The notes: a model not told the origin generated them from the letters alone. A stretch of DNA of 64,000 nt from Holophagae bacterium (GCA_030429565.1 JAUIFE010000034.1:1-64000), one strand, 5' to 3'; shown: positions 1 through 8,752, numbered from the stretch's first letter. A program made the numbers and translations.

Positions 1-72
1 CTTGAGCCCTTCGCAATTCGGCTCGAATAACTTTTTGACCGCAGACTCCCGGAATTCCTGTGAATAAGACAT
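1..72 (-). CDS. Transposase OrfA, IS3-like, N-terminal fragment at window edge
   Basis: Read on the minus strand from an ATG at 72, the frame stays open to base 1 and gives 24 residues beginning MSYSQEFRESAVKKLFEPN. The S/YSxEFRxxAVxK opening is typical of the small helix-turn-helix OrfA protein of IS3-type elements, which binds the transposon ends and is joined to OrfB by frameshifting. A purine-rich AAAGGTG lies 6 to 7 bases upstream of the ATG and supports this start. The rest of the gene lies outside the window, so family and intactness cannot be checked. It points away from the CRISPR array. Confidence 0.6.
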   Translation of the reverse strand, partial: MSYSQEFRESAVKKLFEPNCEGLK

Positions 73-144
73 GGCCGCACCTTTGTACCAGAAATGTTGA
101 ACTGACAACTATCCTGACAGATAGGGATACTCAGAGATGCTATT
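73..144. other. Probable IS end and truncated CRISPR leader
   Basis: This stretch lies between the transposase start and the first CRISPR repeat. On the minus strand the sequence starting at 119 reads TGTCAGGATAGTTGTCAG. It begins with TG, as IS3-family ends do, and lies about 47 bases from the OrfA start, a normal distance. If that is the IS terminus, only 25 bp (120-144) of native leader remain before the first repeat. The placement of the end is inferred; the partner end and the target duplication are outside the window. Confidence 0.4.
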
Positions 145-722
145 CTGTTCCCCGCGCGTCCGGGGATGATCCGGGTCTGGCAAAGGATGATTAAATTTTT
201 GGTTCCTGTTCCCCGCGCGTCCGGGGATGATCCGTGCGCCGATTTTAACCAGCGATGCACTTGGGCCTGTTCCCCGCGCGTCCGGGGATGATCCGGCCTC
301 TTCACCGAATATTTTTTTGGCCTGGGCCTGTTCCCCGCGCGTCCGGGGATGATCCGGCTACCGTTTCATTGGGAAAGGTTATATTATTCTGTTCCCCGCG
401 CGTCCGGGGATGATCCGGGTCAGTAACGCCTTGCCGCTCGGCGGCCGGCCTGTTCCCCGCGCGTCCGGGGATGATCCGATAATGAATTTTCAGATGAACA
501 TTATTATATGCTGTTCCCCGCGCGTCCGGGGATGATCCGGAGCGCGAGCGCCTTGCATCGATCCGCGCCGCCTGTTCCCCGCGCGTCCGGGGATGATCCG
601 GATCTTGAATTACGTGTTCACCATCTTGAATCCTGTTCCCCGCGCGTCCGGGGATGATCCGGCGGCCGGAATGCGTAAGATCCCGTGTTTGTTCTGTTCC
701 CCGCGCGTCCGGGGATGTTCCC
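145..722 (+). CRISPR. CRISPR array, type I-E-like, 10 repeats and 9 spacers
   Basis: Ten 29-bp repeats start at 145, 206, 267, 328, 389, 450, 511, 572, 633 and 694, exactly 61 bp apart, with nine unrelated 32-bp spacers. The repeat core TTCCCCGCGCGTCCGGGGAT forms a CCCCG/CGGGG hairpin and resembles the E. coli I-E repeat. The last eight bases, ATGATCCG, correspond to the I-E 5' handle ATAAACCG, so transcription should run on the plus strand. The last repeat (694-722) is degenerate, reading GATGTTCCC at its end instead of GATGATCCG, which marks the trailer end and agrees with that orientation. Repeats 1 to 9 are identical. No cas gene is present in the window. No spacer has an obvious match elsewhere in the window by eye. 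Confidence 0.98.
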
Positions 723-824
723 TATGTGTCTGGAGCGTTGGCGCCGGCTTCAGCGTGGCGCGCCGGCGTGGGCTCGTCCCCGCCATGGTTGCGTGGCAAA
801 GTGCGTCCAGTTCACGACCACGGC

Positions 825-1409
825 CTAAAAACGGAAAACCCTTCGCGGGCGCTTTTGCTTTTTTCCATAGGCGTCGAGCCGGTCGTACACGGCCTTAAAG
901 TCAAACGCGTTGGGATCGAAATCTTCGCCAATCGTGTATTCCAGACGATCATAATCGGGATGATCAGGTCGACCCAACAATGCCACTAAATCGCAGTAAC
1001 GCTCGATGCCGCCGATTTCCTCCAGTGGACAAGCACCCGCGCCGGCCAAAAGCACAGGCGGAAACAAAGGACCGTCCGTTTTCCTCGTACTGAGCACCTC
1101 GATGTGGTGACCCCAACTATCGCCAAAATCGTATTCGTAAAAGAGCTTGCTTCCTTTTCGTGGCAACAGATCAACAACCGCGATCTCTTCTTCGTCCTCG
1201 ACCCCCAAATCAGGAAGCTCACCCACCATCGGTCCGAAAAGTTCGCGTTTCTTGTGGAACAAGTGCAGGTGGCAATTTTCCCAACCCATGCCCGTCTGGA
1301 TGATTTCGTGCAAACACGATAGCCGAATTCGACCATCAATCCCAATTTCACGCCAAACCAGCGGCTCACTGTATTCGAGAACAATCTTTAGGGTTAACAG
1401 GCGGCTCAT
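825..1409 (-). CDS. Plasmid pRiA4b ORF-3 family protein
   Basis: The product has 194 residues. It contains the features of the pRiA4b ORF-3-like fold (PF07929): an N-terminal strand ending in P-x-V-W-R-E, a LHEIIQ.GMGW segment, an aromatic histidine-rich strand (HLHLF), the signature YEYDFGDSWGHHIEV near residues 90-105, then a Cys-containing loop with P.EE.GG. The family is often found near mobile elements and its biochemical role is not established. A related gene lies at 42073-42651. The start follows a purine-rich stretch and begins MSRLLTL. It lies on the opposite strand to the CRISPR array, between the array trailer and an orphan degenerate repeat. Confidence 0.85.
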   Translation of the reverse strand: MSRLLTLKIVLEYSEPLVWREIGIDGRIRLSCLHEIIQTGMGWENCHLHLFHKKRELFGPMVGELPDLGVEDEEEIAVVDLLPRKGSKLFYEYDFGDSWGHHIEVLSTRKTDGPLFPPVLLAGAGACPLEEIGGIERYCDLVALLGRPDHPDYDRLEYTIGEDFDPNAFDFKAVYDRLDAYGKKQKRPRRVFRF

Positions 1410-1919
1410 GGATCCCTCGCAATTTTTGGTTCAAGCCAACCTACCTTATTTGCGACAATCCCCTCAAACTAAAAAAGAATCTTCTTTGCGGGCGTTCACC
1501 CTTTGTTCGTCATGCGTCTCGGCGACGCCCGGCCTGTTCGCCGCGCGTCTGGGCATGGTCCAATGGTGTTGGACCCAGAACTAATCAAAACCACCTGCGC
1601 CCCGCCCCGCTCGAAACCGCAAGGCCCCACCGCGCAACCCTCGGCACAACCCAACACTTGCGGCATCGGGCCATAATCCACAGTTGGTGCGAAGGAACGC
1701 GCTATGTGCCGGCCGGCTGGCGCCACTCGGGCTGGCGCGACCCAACCCGCCGCTTTACCACACCCAGGCAAAGCTCTTTTTTCCAGCAGGTTCCATCGCA
1801 CCCTCGGCCCCGACGCCCCAAATAATCGGTCAGCCCGTGATCCTGTGCGCCGGCATCTGATTTGCTCCCCTGTACGGCACACAACCATCTTTTCAACTTG
1901 TTTTAATAGGGGGAATCAT
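1410..1919. other. 510-bp intergenic gap carrying an orphan CRISPR repeat
   Basis: This gap separates the divergent pRiA4b-family gene (minus strand) and the CBS protein gene (plus strand), so it should contain both promoters. Apart from the degenerate CRISPR repeat at 1534-1562, no gene or clear promoter can be supported. Open frames across it lack ribosome binding sites and family resemblance. Confidence 0.5.
1534..1562 (+). repeat. Orphan degenerate CRISPR repeat
   Basis: This 29-bp stretch matches the array repeat at 24 of 29 positions in the same orientation. It keeps CTGTTC and CCGCGCGT intact, with changes at repeat positions 7, 17, 21, 25 and 29. It lies 811 bp beyond the end of the array. 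No second repeat is found 61 bp on either side. It may be a relic of a longer or rearranged array. Confidence 0.6.
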
Positions 1920-2417
1920 ATGGCCAACAATGCACCACAACCCATCGCGGAACACCTCATGACCCGGCGGCTGGTCACCCTGTCGCCCGAAACCATGCTT
2001 GAAGAGGCAACCCGTACCCTGCTGGAAAACCAGGTCGCCAACGCGCCCGTCGTTCATAGCGACAACGACCGCCGCATCCTGATCGGTTTCATCTCCGAAC
2101 GCGACTGCCTCGAGTACCTGGCCAATGAGATCTTTTTCGCCAATCCCGATCAAACGGTCGCGGCAGCCATGAAACGCCATCCCGTTTGCGTCTCGCCCAA
2201 TACCGATATCTTCACGCTCGCCTCGATTTTCACACAACACAACGTCCGTCAACTGCCCGTGGTCGCCGAGGATCACGAGCTGGTCGGTATCGTTAACCGC
2301 AGCGCGGTCTTACGCGCATTGGAAGACTACAACAACGCGGTGGTGGCCGATAAGAACGCGACCAAAAACCGGCCGGACCTCGCCAAATTGGTGAATCACC
2401 GCTTCATCATCCACTAA
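1920..2417 (+). CDS. CBS-domain protein (two CBS motifs)
   Basis: The product has 165 residues and consists almost entirely of a CBS pair. The first motif (about residues 10-65) has AEHLMTRRLVTLSPE, then VANAPVV and IGFISERDCL. The second (about 80-140) has VAAAMKRHPVCVSPNTD, RQLPVV and LVGIVNRSAVLRAL. CBS pairs bind adenosine nucleotides and act as energy or ligand sensors; with no fused catalytic domain the partner is unknown. The start is set by AGGGGGAATCAT just before the ATG at 1920; an upstream in-frame ATG at 1704 would add an unrelated Pro/Ala-rich stretch. It stands alone and converges with the next gene. Confidence 0.9.
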   Translation: MANNAPQPIAEHLMTRRLVTLSPETMLEEATRTLLENQVANAPVVHSDNDRRILIGFISERDCLEYLANEIFFANPDQTVAAAMKRHPVCVSPNTDIFTLASIFTQHNVRQLPVVAEDHELVGIVNRSAVLRALEDYNNAVVADKNATKNRPDLAKLVNHRFIIH

Positions 2418-2579
2418 ACCACCCAGCCCGCGCGCGCCATTCAAACGCGGCCCGGCCCATCGACGGCCATCCACACACCTCACCCGCCTCAGCCAGGACC
2501 TTCACGACCGGCCGACGCCGTGTGCCCTGGTTAAGGCGGGTCGCAAGCACGGCCGACGGTGGCGCCCGCCGGCCTGGGT

Positions 2580-3446
2580 TTATTTGGGCCGCAGGCTTTC
2601 CAAGATTTTGACATCGACCCACATGATGTCGGCGGTACCGCGTCTAAGCGAACGGTGGAAAATCAAATACTTTCCATCCGGCGTCAGGCTCGGACAAAAC
2701 TCAGAAGCCTCGGTGTTGATGGTGTCACCCAGGTTGATCGCCTCGCCCCAAGTCCCGTCGGCGCGTTTGAAACAAATGTACAGATCGGCGTTGCCGTGAC
2801 CGATCTCCCTGCGGCTGTCCCACATTAAGTAGGATTCGTCAGGCGCGATAAACGGATGCGCGTTGGCCCTCCCCGAATTGACTTGGGGCCCGAACTTTTT
2901 GGGTTGCTCGTGTTGCCCGTTCACAAGGCGCGCGTAACGGATCATGCCACGTCCGCCCTCGGCGCCCATGTCGTCGAACACATAGGTCCCCTTGGCCGAG
3001 GCGGTCAGGCGCATGATCTTGTGGGCCGTGAACATCGGCGCCAACTCTTTCACTTCCGACCAACCGTCGGCGGTGCGTTCCTTGTAACGCCGCCCCAGGT
3101 GCATGGTTTTGCCGTCCGGCGCGATAAACGGCTGACCGACTCGCGCCGAGTCGAAGGACTTGTGCCAGCCGTCGGCTTTTTCCTCAAAAATCATTAACAG
3201 GTCCTTGTCGGTCTCCTGCTCCTCTTCGAAATAATAAAAGGTTTTTAAGTCGGGCATAAACGTCAGGCAGTATTCCCAACGCTCCGTCGTCACAATTCCG
3301 GGCGCGAAGGGTTCGGGCGTCATACCCGGCGGTTTTTGTCCCAAGTAGGGCCCCTTCAACATGGGTTGCGGGGTTTGCACCTCCAGGGCCCCATCACCCG
3401 CGAATAAAACAAACACCGACACGATCATGGTCCATACACATTTCAT
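2580..3446 (-). CDS. Exported WD40-like (PD40) propeller protein
   Basis: The product has 288 residues, with an N-terminal signal sequence (MKCVWTMIVSVFVLFAG) and then repeated PD40/TolB-like blade motifs: F.APDGKTMHL, F.APDESYLMWDSRR, SLTPDGKYLIFHR. The start at 3446 is preceded by AAGGATAGGAACACT; the longer frame adds 38 unlikely residues. It is a paralogue of the protein at 9243-10127, sharing GPYLGQKPPG near the N-terminus, the Y.ER.A.GWS block, IMRLxASAxGTY, APDESxxxxDSRRExGxGxxDLYI and the C-terminal ESLRPK/ETLRPK. No catalytic residues are recognisable; a binding or sensing role outside the cytoplasm is likely. It is divergent from the winged-helix regulator at 3912, which may control it. 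Confidence 0.8.
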   Translation of the reverse strand: MKCVWTMIVSVFVLFAGDGALEVQTPQPMLKGPYLGQKPPGMTPEPFAPGIVTTERWEYCLTFMPDLKTFYYFEEEQETDKDLLMIFEEKADGWHKSFDSARVGQPFIAPDGKTMHLGRRYKERTADGWSEVKELAPMFTAHKIMRLTASAKGTYVFDDMGAEGGRGMIRYARLVNGQHEQPKKFGPQVNSGRANAHPFIAPDESYLMWDSRREIGHGNADLYICFKRADGTWGEAINLGDTINTEASEFCPSLTPDGKYLIFHRSLRRGTADIMWVDVKILESLRPK

Positions 3447-3911
3447 AGTGTTCCTATCCTTTATGCAATGCTCAGCAGTGTGTTCGGCGGGCGGATCGCT
3501 TGTGCGCGCCGACTCGGGAACACACGCCACAGGAGCCAATCTAGTGAACCGACGGCACAAACACCTGACCTTCGGCTGAATTCCGGCTTACGTTTTCCTG
3601 ACAAAACCCAAATCCTTAACGCCCAACACCTTGCAGAAGAACATCAGATCGCTTCCCCGGCACCAAAACGCGGTGGCGCGCCCGCATTACTCACCAGTGT
3701 TCGTCGTGATCGTGGCACAAACGTTGGTCGCACCAAAACCACGACCAACCAATGGCACAGGGATCCGACCCTTCGGCACGGGTCCGCACCGTCGAAGACC
3801 CCGCGACGGTCGCCATGGTTTTGGCACGCGCTGCAGAAGGATCCCGATTTGAGCCACGGACCCGGCGCACTTCAGGTAAGATGAGGCCACGAATTCCAAG
3901 GCCGAGGCACG
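3447..3911. promoter_or_regulatory. Divergent promoter region with an inverted repeat
   Basis: This 465-bp region lies between the minus-strand PD40 gene and the plus-strand winged-helix regulator and should hold both promoters. An 8-bp inverted repeat, GTTGGTCG at 3723-3730 and CGACCAAC at 3742-3749 separated by 11 bp, is a candidate operator for the adjacent regulator. Its position fits, but its function is inference. No convincing -35/-10 pair was identified. Confidence 0.35.
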
Positions 3912-6143
3912 ATGACGGAACAATTTTGGATCGGTGATTTTTTTATTGATTGTACGCGCAACCAAATCACCCATCAGGGCCAATCCCAAACCGTGGCCCC
4001 GAAAGCCCTGGCGGTTTTGACCTACCTCGCCAAACATCAAGGCCGGGTTGTTAGCCAGGACACCTTGCTGGATGAAGTCTGGTTTGACGCGGTTGTTTCA
4101 GCCAACACCCTGCAAAAATCCATCGCCCATTTGCGCAAAGCACTGGGCGACGACGCAAAACGTCAGACCACCATTAAGACCCACGCCAAGCAGGGTTACA
4201 GCCTCGAAGTCCCGGTACGCCGCCATGAACAAACCGCTGTCGCCCACGACCTCACCCCGAAACCGCCGTCGGTGAAGCCGGCCACACGTGAAAAGGTCGC
4301 GGCGGGCGCGGCAAACCCGGCAGCGACACACGCCGGCGCCGGACAGCCGCATGTACCTGAAACGCCGCCCGCAACGCCGCCCGCGCCGACCAAGGCACAC
4401 GCGACCGCGAGCCAACGAACGACCCCAAGGCAACGGACGACCTTGCTCGCGGCCATCATCATCCTCACCCTGTTGGGTTTATGGATGTTTTCTCGGCAGC
4501 AACCAAACGCGGCGCTCACGGTCACAAAAATCCAATCGCTGACCGCCACCGACGACAAGGAATTTGACGCCGATTATTCACCCGACGGGCAATACATCCT
4601 GTTCCATCGCTATGACGACATCACTTGCGTCAACAAGGTCTGGGCCAAGCACATCGCCACCCAAAAAGAGCACCAACTCACCCAAGATTGGGGCGCCTAC
4701 CGCAAACACAGCTTGTCACCGGACGGCCGAACCTTGGTCCTCCTGGCCAACGGACCCTGCACCGGCAGCGCGCGCACCAAAAGCTGTTATGACCTGGTTT
4801 ACCTGGACTTTGAACAAGCCTTGCTGAGCCCGCAAGTGCCGGACCTTTTGCTGCGCTGCGAAAACACCCAGCTCAAAAACCCGATTTGGGTGGATAACGA
4901 CCATCTCGCCCTGTTGCAAAACCCATCGGATCGCTGGAAGTTAATTCTGTACTCGGTCACCGACCAACAAAGCGAGGTTTTGTACGATCCCCAGGACGGC
5001 GAGGTGCTGGACTTCGATTACGCGCGCGACGATTCACTTTTTGCGATCATCCGTTGGGGCCGCGATAACCAACTGGTACTGGATTTATGCAACCTGGATG
5101 GCAGCTTGCGCGCGAGCCGGCCCATCGTCATGCCGGCGGATGCCCCCCAACACCGACCGATCTACCCGACCTTTGATCCTGGCGACCAACGCCTGGTGTT
5201 TAGCACGGGGCGCCAACTCTACACCCTTTCCTATGACGGCCGCGTCGCCAAAATTGACATGCCCCATGCGGAAACCATGCTGCTGCCTGAATTTCATCCC
5301 GACGGAACGCGGCTACTGCTGATTAAGGGCCCGATCGATACCGACGTGTGGTTGGTGGCGCGCGATGAGCTCACCCAGCCCGATTCAACGGCAGCCAAAA
5401 GCCGGCCCAGCTTCGAACGCTCCATTCTGGGTGAGGGCGGCGCCCTCTTTCAGCCCAAGGGTCGCTTGATCGCGTTCTGGTCGGACCGTACCGGCGACGA
5501 CCAAGTCTGGGTGAGCGACGGCGCTAACCCTCGGCAACTCACCCATTTCCCGATGGACACCGCGATCCGTGGTTACGATTGGGCGGCGGACGGCGAAAGC
5601 ATTCTGGTCAACGGCAACAACCGCTTGGTGCGCGTGTTCCTGGATGGCCGGCAACAACCGGTCCCATTGGAACAGCCCGTCGTTCGCCTTTACCAGTGGG
5701 ACAGCGTGCGCAACAACGCCTTGGTAAGGGCACGTTGCGACGGCGCCGACAGACTGATCACGGTGGATTTGAACAGCGGCCAGGTCACCGTCGTGAGCGA
5801 GAGCCCGGTCAATTGGGCCGACCGCGACGGCAGCGGCGCCTTGGTGTTTCGCGATACCAGCGGCCGTTTTTGGCAGCCAGGACCGGTCGAAGCCAAGGAA
5901 ATCGAACCCCTTGCCGCCATAGGAAAAGACGCCAAGGTTTTTCGGGTTAAGGGCCGGCACCTTTACTGGATGGACCCGGAAAAAAAGCTGCGGCGCTATC
6001 ATTTGGATACGGGCGTGTTGGAAACACTCGGCGAGGTTGGCGGCAACGTCAGCCATCTAACCGATGTCAATCAGACCCATCTGCTCATGTCGACCTTGGT
6101 TTCCTCTAGAAAAGAGGTGATCGAACTTTATCTCAAAGACTGA
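3912..6143 (+). CDS. CadC/ToxR-like winged-helix regulator with periplasmic propeller
   Basis: The product has 743 residues. Residues 5-100 form an OmpR-type winged helix (VAPKALAVLTYLAKHQGRVV, then DEVWFD, TLQKSIAHLRKALGD, IKTHAKQGYSL). A Pro/Ala/Thr-rich linker (about 105-175) leads to one membrane helix (about 177-194, LLAAIIILTLLGLWMF). The rest is a PD40/TolB-like beta-propeller with repeats such as DADYSPDGQYILFHRY and LSPDGRTLVLL. This is the layout of one-component membrane regulators: cytoplasmic DNA binding and an outer propeller sensor. The start at 3912 is the first ATG of the domain, with GAGG just upstream. It has a paralogue at 12403-14574. Target and signal are unknown; the divergent PD40 gene is a candidate target. 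Confidence 0.88.
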   Translation: MTEQFWIGDFFIDCTRNQITHQGQSQTVAPKALAVLTYLAKHQGRVVSQDTLLDEVWFDAVVSANTLQKSIAHLRKALGDDAKRQTTIKTHAKQGYSLEVPVRRHEQTAVAHDLTPKPPSVKPATREKVAAGAANPAATHAGAGQPHVPETPPATPPAPTKAHATASQRTTPRQRTTLLAAIIILTLLGLWMFSRQQPNAALTVTKIQSLTATDDKEFDADYSPDGQYILFHRYDDITCVNKVWAKHIATQKEHQLTQDWGAYRKHSLSPDGRTLVLLANGPCTGSARTKSCYDLVYLDFEQALLSPQVPDLLLRCENTQLKNPIWVDNDHLALLQNPSDRWKLILYSVTDQQSEVLYDPQDGEVLDFDYARDDSLFAIIRWGRDNQLVLDLCNLDGSLRASRPIVMPADAPQHRPIYPTFDPGDQRLVFSTGRQLYTLSYDGRVAKIDMPHAETMLLPEFHPDGTRLLLIKGPIDTDVWLVARDELTQPDSTAAKSRPSFERSILGEGGALFQPKGRLIAFWSDRTGDDQVWVSDGANPRQLTHFPMDTAIRGYDWAADGESILVNGNNRLVRVFLDGRQQPVPLEQPVVRLYQWDSVRNNALVRARCDGADRLITVDLNSGQVTVVSESPVNWADRDGSGALVFRDTSGRFWQPGPVEAKEIEPLAAIGKDAKVFRVKGRHLYWMDPEKKLRRYHLDTGVLETLGEVGGNVSHLTDVNQTHLLMSTLVSSRKEVIELYLKD

Positions 6144-6334
6144 CCACCGCCGCGAAGAAACAACCGCCAACGCCGGGTTCGGGGATCGCGTTGCGGGCGG
6201 AGATTCAGCGCACTGAGGCAGGCGTTAACCGTTTATGGGTCACAACGGGAATGAATCGGTGAAGGGTGATTTTGTGTGACATCGTTGACCGCCACGAATC
6301 GCGCCACTCAGGTTTAAGTACAGGGATCGGGAAC

Positions 6335-7504
6335 TCAATTCTTGCGGACGAGATCCATTTTCGGCGAAAAGAAAAACAAGTAAGGTTTGTCGGTATCGGT
6401 GATTTGCGGGAATTGCCGTTTCATAAATTCTAAGTCCTCCTGGTTCCACTGGTATCCAATGAGCTGCCCTTGATACCTACCTACCATATCGCCCAGCACA
6501 ACCGGTGAAGACGCGCCGGCTTTAGTACGAACAAAAGGAAGATCACCAAACTCGATGAGACGTTTTTCATTAGGAAAATACAAAGAGGGAATAAAGACAT
6601 GTTTTGGCGAATCAATTTTAAAAAGAAAGACACACTCTTCAAGCCCAAAAACATAATCCCAACGGACCACCTGTTTAAGGTACTTAAAGTAGGCCGAACC
6701 ATGATCGTTGGGGTTCAAACCTTGCAACTCATCAAATTTAATTTGAGATGCTGCTAGTTGATGTTTTCCAAGAAGCGTTCCATCGGCAGAGTAATTCCAA
6801 AGCGCTAAATCGAACAAATCGCCAATAATAATTTGATTCCCATAGCTTGTTAAATATGCCGTCGGCGGGAAGCTTAACAGACGGTCACGCTTATCCATGG
6901 GATGAAAAGAACGAACCAAATTAAAAGATTCGTCAACCACATTAACGCTTTTCGCCTCAGCGCCGTTCAGGTTCATACAGTAATACAAACCATTGTGAAA
7001 TAAACCTTGACGAGCACCAAGTGAAGGCTTCCCGGCTATATCCTGAAACGTTGCTTCCAAAATCACATTGCCGTCAGCGTCAAACCGGACCATCTTCATC
7101 ATTCCAACAATAACGACATCGCCTGACGCCGTAACAAAAAAGTCACGCAGTGCATAAAACTCAGCAGGACCCTCGCCCAATACACCAAAGCTTTGGATAA
7201 ACTCGCCAGCTTCGGAAAATTGAAAAACGGCCTTGCTTTTCTCAAAATCACCAACAAAAATATCTTCAGTTTTGGGGTTGACAATCACTTTATCAATACC
7301 ACCGATCAAAACCTCTTCACCTTCACCTATTCTTACAATTCGATTTAGGTTAAATATCTCCAAAAATTCATGTTCGTCTCTTTTTTCGACAACGATATCA
7401 CCAGCAACAAAAGTTGCTTCTGAAGGGTTCAAGGCTGATCCCTGATTGCACCCAATAAAAACGCCAACCACCAATAACATAATAATGCTCAACGAAATAC
7501 GCAT
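6335..7504 (-). CDS. Six-bladed beta-propeller lipoprotein
   Basis: The product has 389 residues and starts with a lipoprotein signal peptide ending in the lipobox V-F-I-G-C at residue 19, so it should be a lipid-anchored envelope protein. The body resembles six-bladed propellers of the NHL/BF3886 kind: IDKVIVNPKTEDIFVGDF, then the signature F.QSFGVLGEGPAEF, RDFFVTASGDVVI, and later MVRFDADG. The G.GEGPxEF motif recurs in the protein at 20156-21379. Base composition is visibly more AT-rich than in its neighbours (with the small gene at 7789), which hints at separate acquisition. No catalytic site is recognisable. A longer gap follows upstream with no partner gene in operon. Confidence 0.8.
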   Translation of the reverse strand: MRISLSIIMLLVVGVFIGCNQGSALNPSEATFVAGDIVVEKRDEHEFLEIFNLNRIVRIGEGEEVLIGGIDKVIVNPKTEDIFVGDFEKSKAVFQFSEAGEFIQSFGVLGEGPAEFYALRDFFVTASGDVVIVGMMKMVRFDADGNVILEATFQDIAGKPSLGARQGLFHNGLYYCMNLNGAEAKSVNVVDESFNLVRSFHPMDKRDRLLSFPPTAYLTSYGNQIIIGDLFDLALWNYSADGTLLGKHQLAASQIKFDELQGLNPNDHGSAYFKYLKQVVRWDYVFGLEECVFLFKIDSPKHVFIPSLYFPNEKRLIEFGDLPFVRTKAGASSPVVLGDMVGRYQGQLIGYQWNQEDLEFMKRQFPQITDTDKPYLFFFSPKMDLVRKN

Positions 7505-7788
7505 ATCATAACCTCATTTTTTTAAAAGAAACATTCAAAATCCACCCTCAGACACTTACATCAACGAGACAAAGGAATACCTCTCATCATTATTCCAACA
7601 AGAGGTATTCCTCAAATGCAAGGGCTAACCCTCAACATAGTTTCACAAATTTGATCAGAAAAACTACAAGGATTGGATTCAATAAAACACTACCTACCAC
7701 AGCTCTAAGAAAGCACCCAGAATGAAAAAGGGTTCCACATGAAAAACCCTAACATCTTCGCTTCTTAAACCAGCACAGGCCTATCAGA

Positions 7789-8016
7789 TTAATTACAGGG
7801 ATTAGGCGCGCACCCCCAGTTTCCCGCCCACTCAGTACCTATCTCAAAATGACAGATAATTTCATGTTCCAATCCCGTTGAGTAGTTACACCATTTCCAC
7901 TCCGGTCGCAGGCCGGCTAAACAAAACGGTGTTGTCGTTCCAACACATGCAACTGCAGCATTGTTAAAACCAAGAACCACTAATCCTAAAAAGATAACTT
8001 TTTTAAAAGTCTTCAT
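7789..8016 (-). CDS. Small secreted cysteine-rich peptide
   Basis: The product has 75 residues: a clear signal peptide (MKTFKKVIFLGLVVLGFNNA, cleavage probably after AVA) and a mature part of about 45 residues with six cysteines spaced C-x7-C-x10-C-x11-C-x13-C-x4-C, three of which follow aromatic-rich stretches. The start at 8016 has an excellent AAGGAGG seven bases upstream; the longer frame start at 8043 lacks a site. An even number of Cys suggests three disulphides. No family is recognised. Like the lipoprotein gene downstream on the same strand it is AT-rich, but a 284-bp gap separates them. Confidence 0.65.
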   Translation of the reverse strand: MKTFKKVIFLGLVVLGFNNAAVACVGTTTPFCLAGLRPEWKWCNYSTGLEHEIICHFEIGTEWAGNWGCAPNPCN

Positions 8017-8384
8017 GACGCCTCCTTGAAATAGAAGCAGCAACTAAGACAAGACAAAGAAGGACAAGCTTTTAAACAAAAGCATAACTATAGATAGCTC
8101 CAACCTACCATCACAACCACATCCCGGTCAACCATTTAAAAAAAACATACCGGACTACTTTTTGACCTAAAGTGTGCGATTCGGGTCTAACGCCATTTTT
8201 GGGACACCCACCGTTTTCTTTGGTCGATGTCCCAATTTGGGAGCATCGATTTGCACGACCCGGCATCGCGGTTTGCGCGTCCCGCCAGGATGGATTGGAT
8301 CAGATGCGCGGGCTAATAACGAGCGAACCGGAGGATGGTGCCGGCAGCGGCGCTGGAGGTGCCGCCGCGACCCATGCCAAATAG

Positions 8385-8490
8385 GGGGCTTCAAATGAAT
8401 GTGAGGCAACGCCGAACCTCATCCAGCGGTGCCGAAGGTACCACACATAACAGCCCAGGGTTTTAACCCTGGGTGCTCGGGGTTCCCGAA
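8385..8490 (-). repeat. Multi-hairpin module, inverted partial copy
   Basis: In reverse complement this reads like the centre of the module at 8753-8944: the palindrome CCCAGGGTTAAAACCCTGGG (8455-8474), then CTGTTATGTGT, a second hairpin (GGTACC-TTC-GGCACC) and a TCACATTCATTTGA stretch. The second hairpin differs completely in base sequence from the equivalent stem in other copies yet is still paired except at one position. Confidence 0.65.
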
Positions 8491-8492
8491 CC

Positions 8493-8654
8493 GCAGGCGC
8501 TGGAGGTGCCGGCATTTGAGGGCGCTTGCCTTGTTGCCATGCAGGCGCCGGAGGTGCCGGCATTTGAGGGCGCTTGCCATGTTGCCATGCAGGCGCCGGA
8601 GGTGCCGGCATTTGAGGGCGCTTGCCTTGTTGCCATGCAGGCACCGGAGGTGCG
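8493..8654. repeat. 48-bp tandem repeat, about 3.4 copies
   Basis: Units start at 8493, 8541, 8589 and (partial) 8637; each contains GGAGGTGCCGGCATTTGAGG and TTGCCATGCAGGCGC with only one or two differences. Because 48 is a multiple of three, the array keeps frames open on both strands, which explains the predicted Pro/Ala-rich proteins over it; no ribosome binding site supports them. Confidence 0.85.
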
Positions 8655-8752
8655 ATGTTTTCGCTACACCGGCGAGAGGGGAAATCAAGGGGGACGCGGT
8701 GTTTGTGGGGTGGCTCGCAATTATTGCGGTATGCAATGCAGGGGCATGCCGG

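Noticed and set aside
593..989. Open frames across the end of the CRISPR array
   Set aside because: They consist largely of translated repeats and spacers and lack ribosome binding sites; the array explains them.
1503..1531. A second possible degenerate CRISPR repeat just before the orphan
   Set aside because: Only 16 of 29 positions match and it is 31 bp, not 61 bp, from the orphan repeat.
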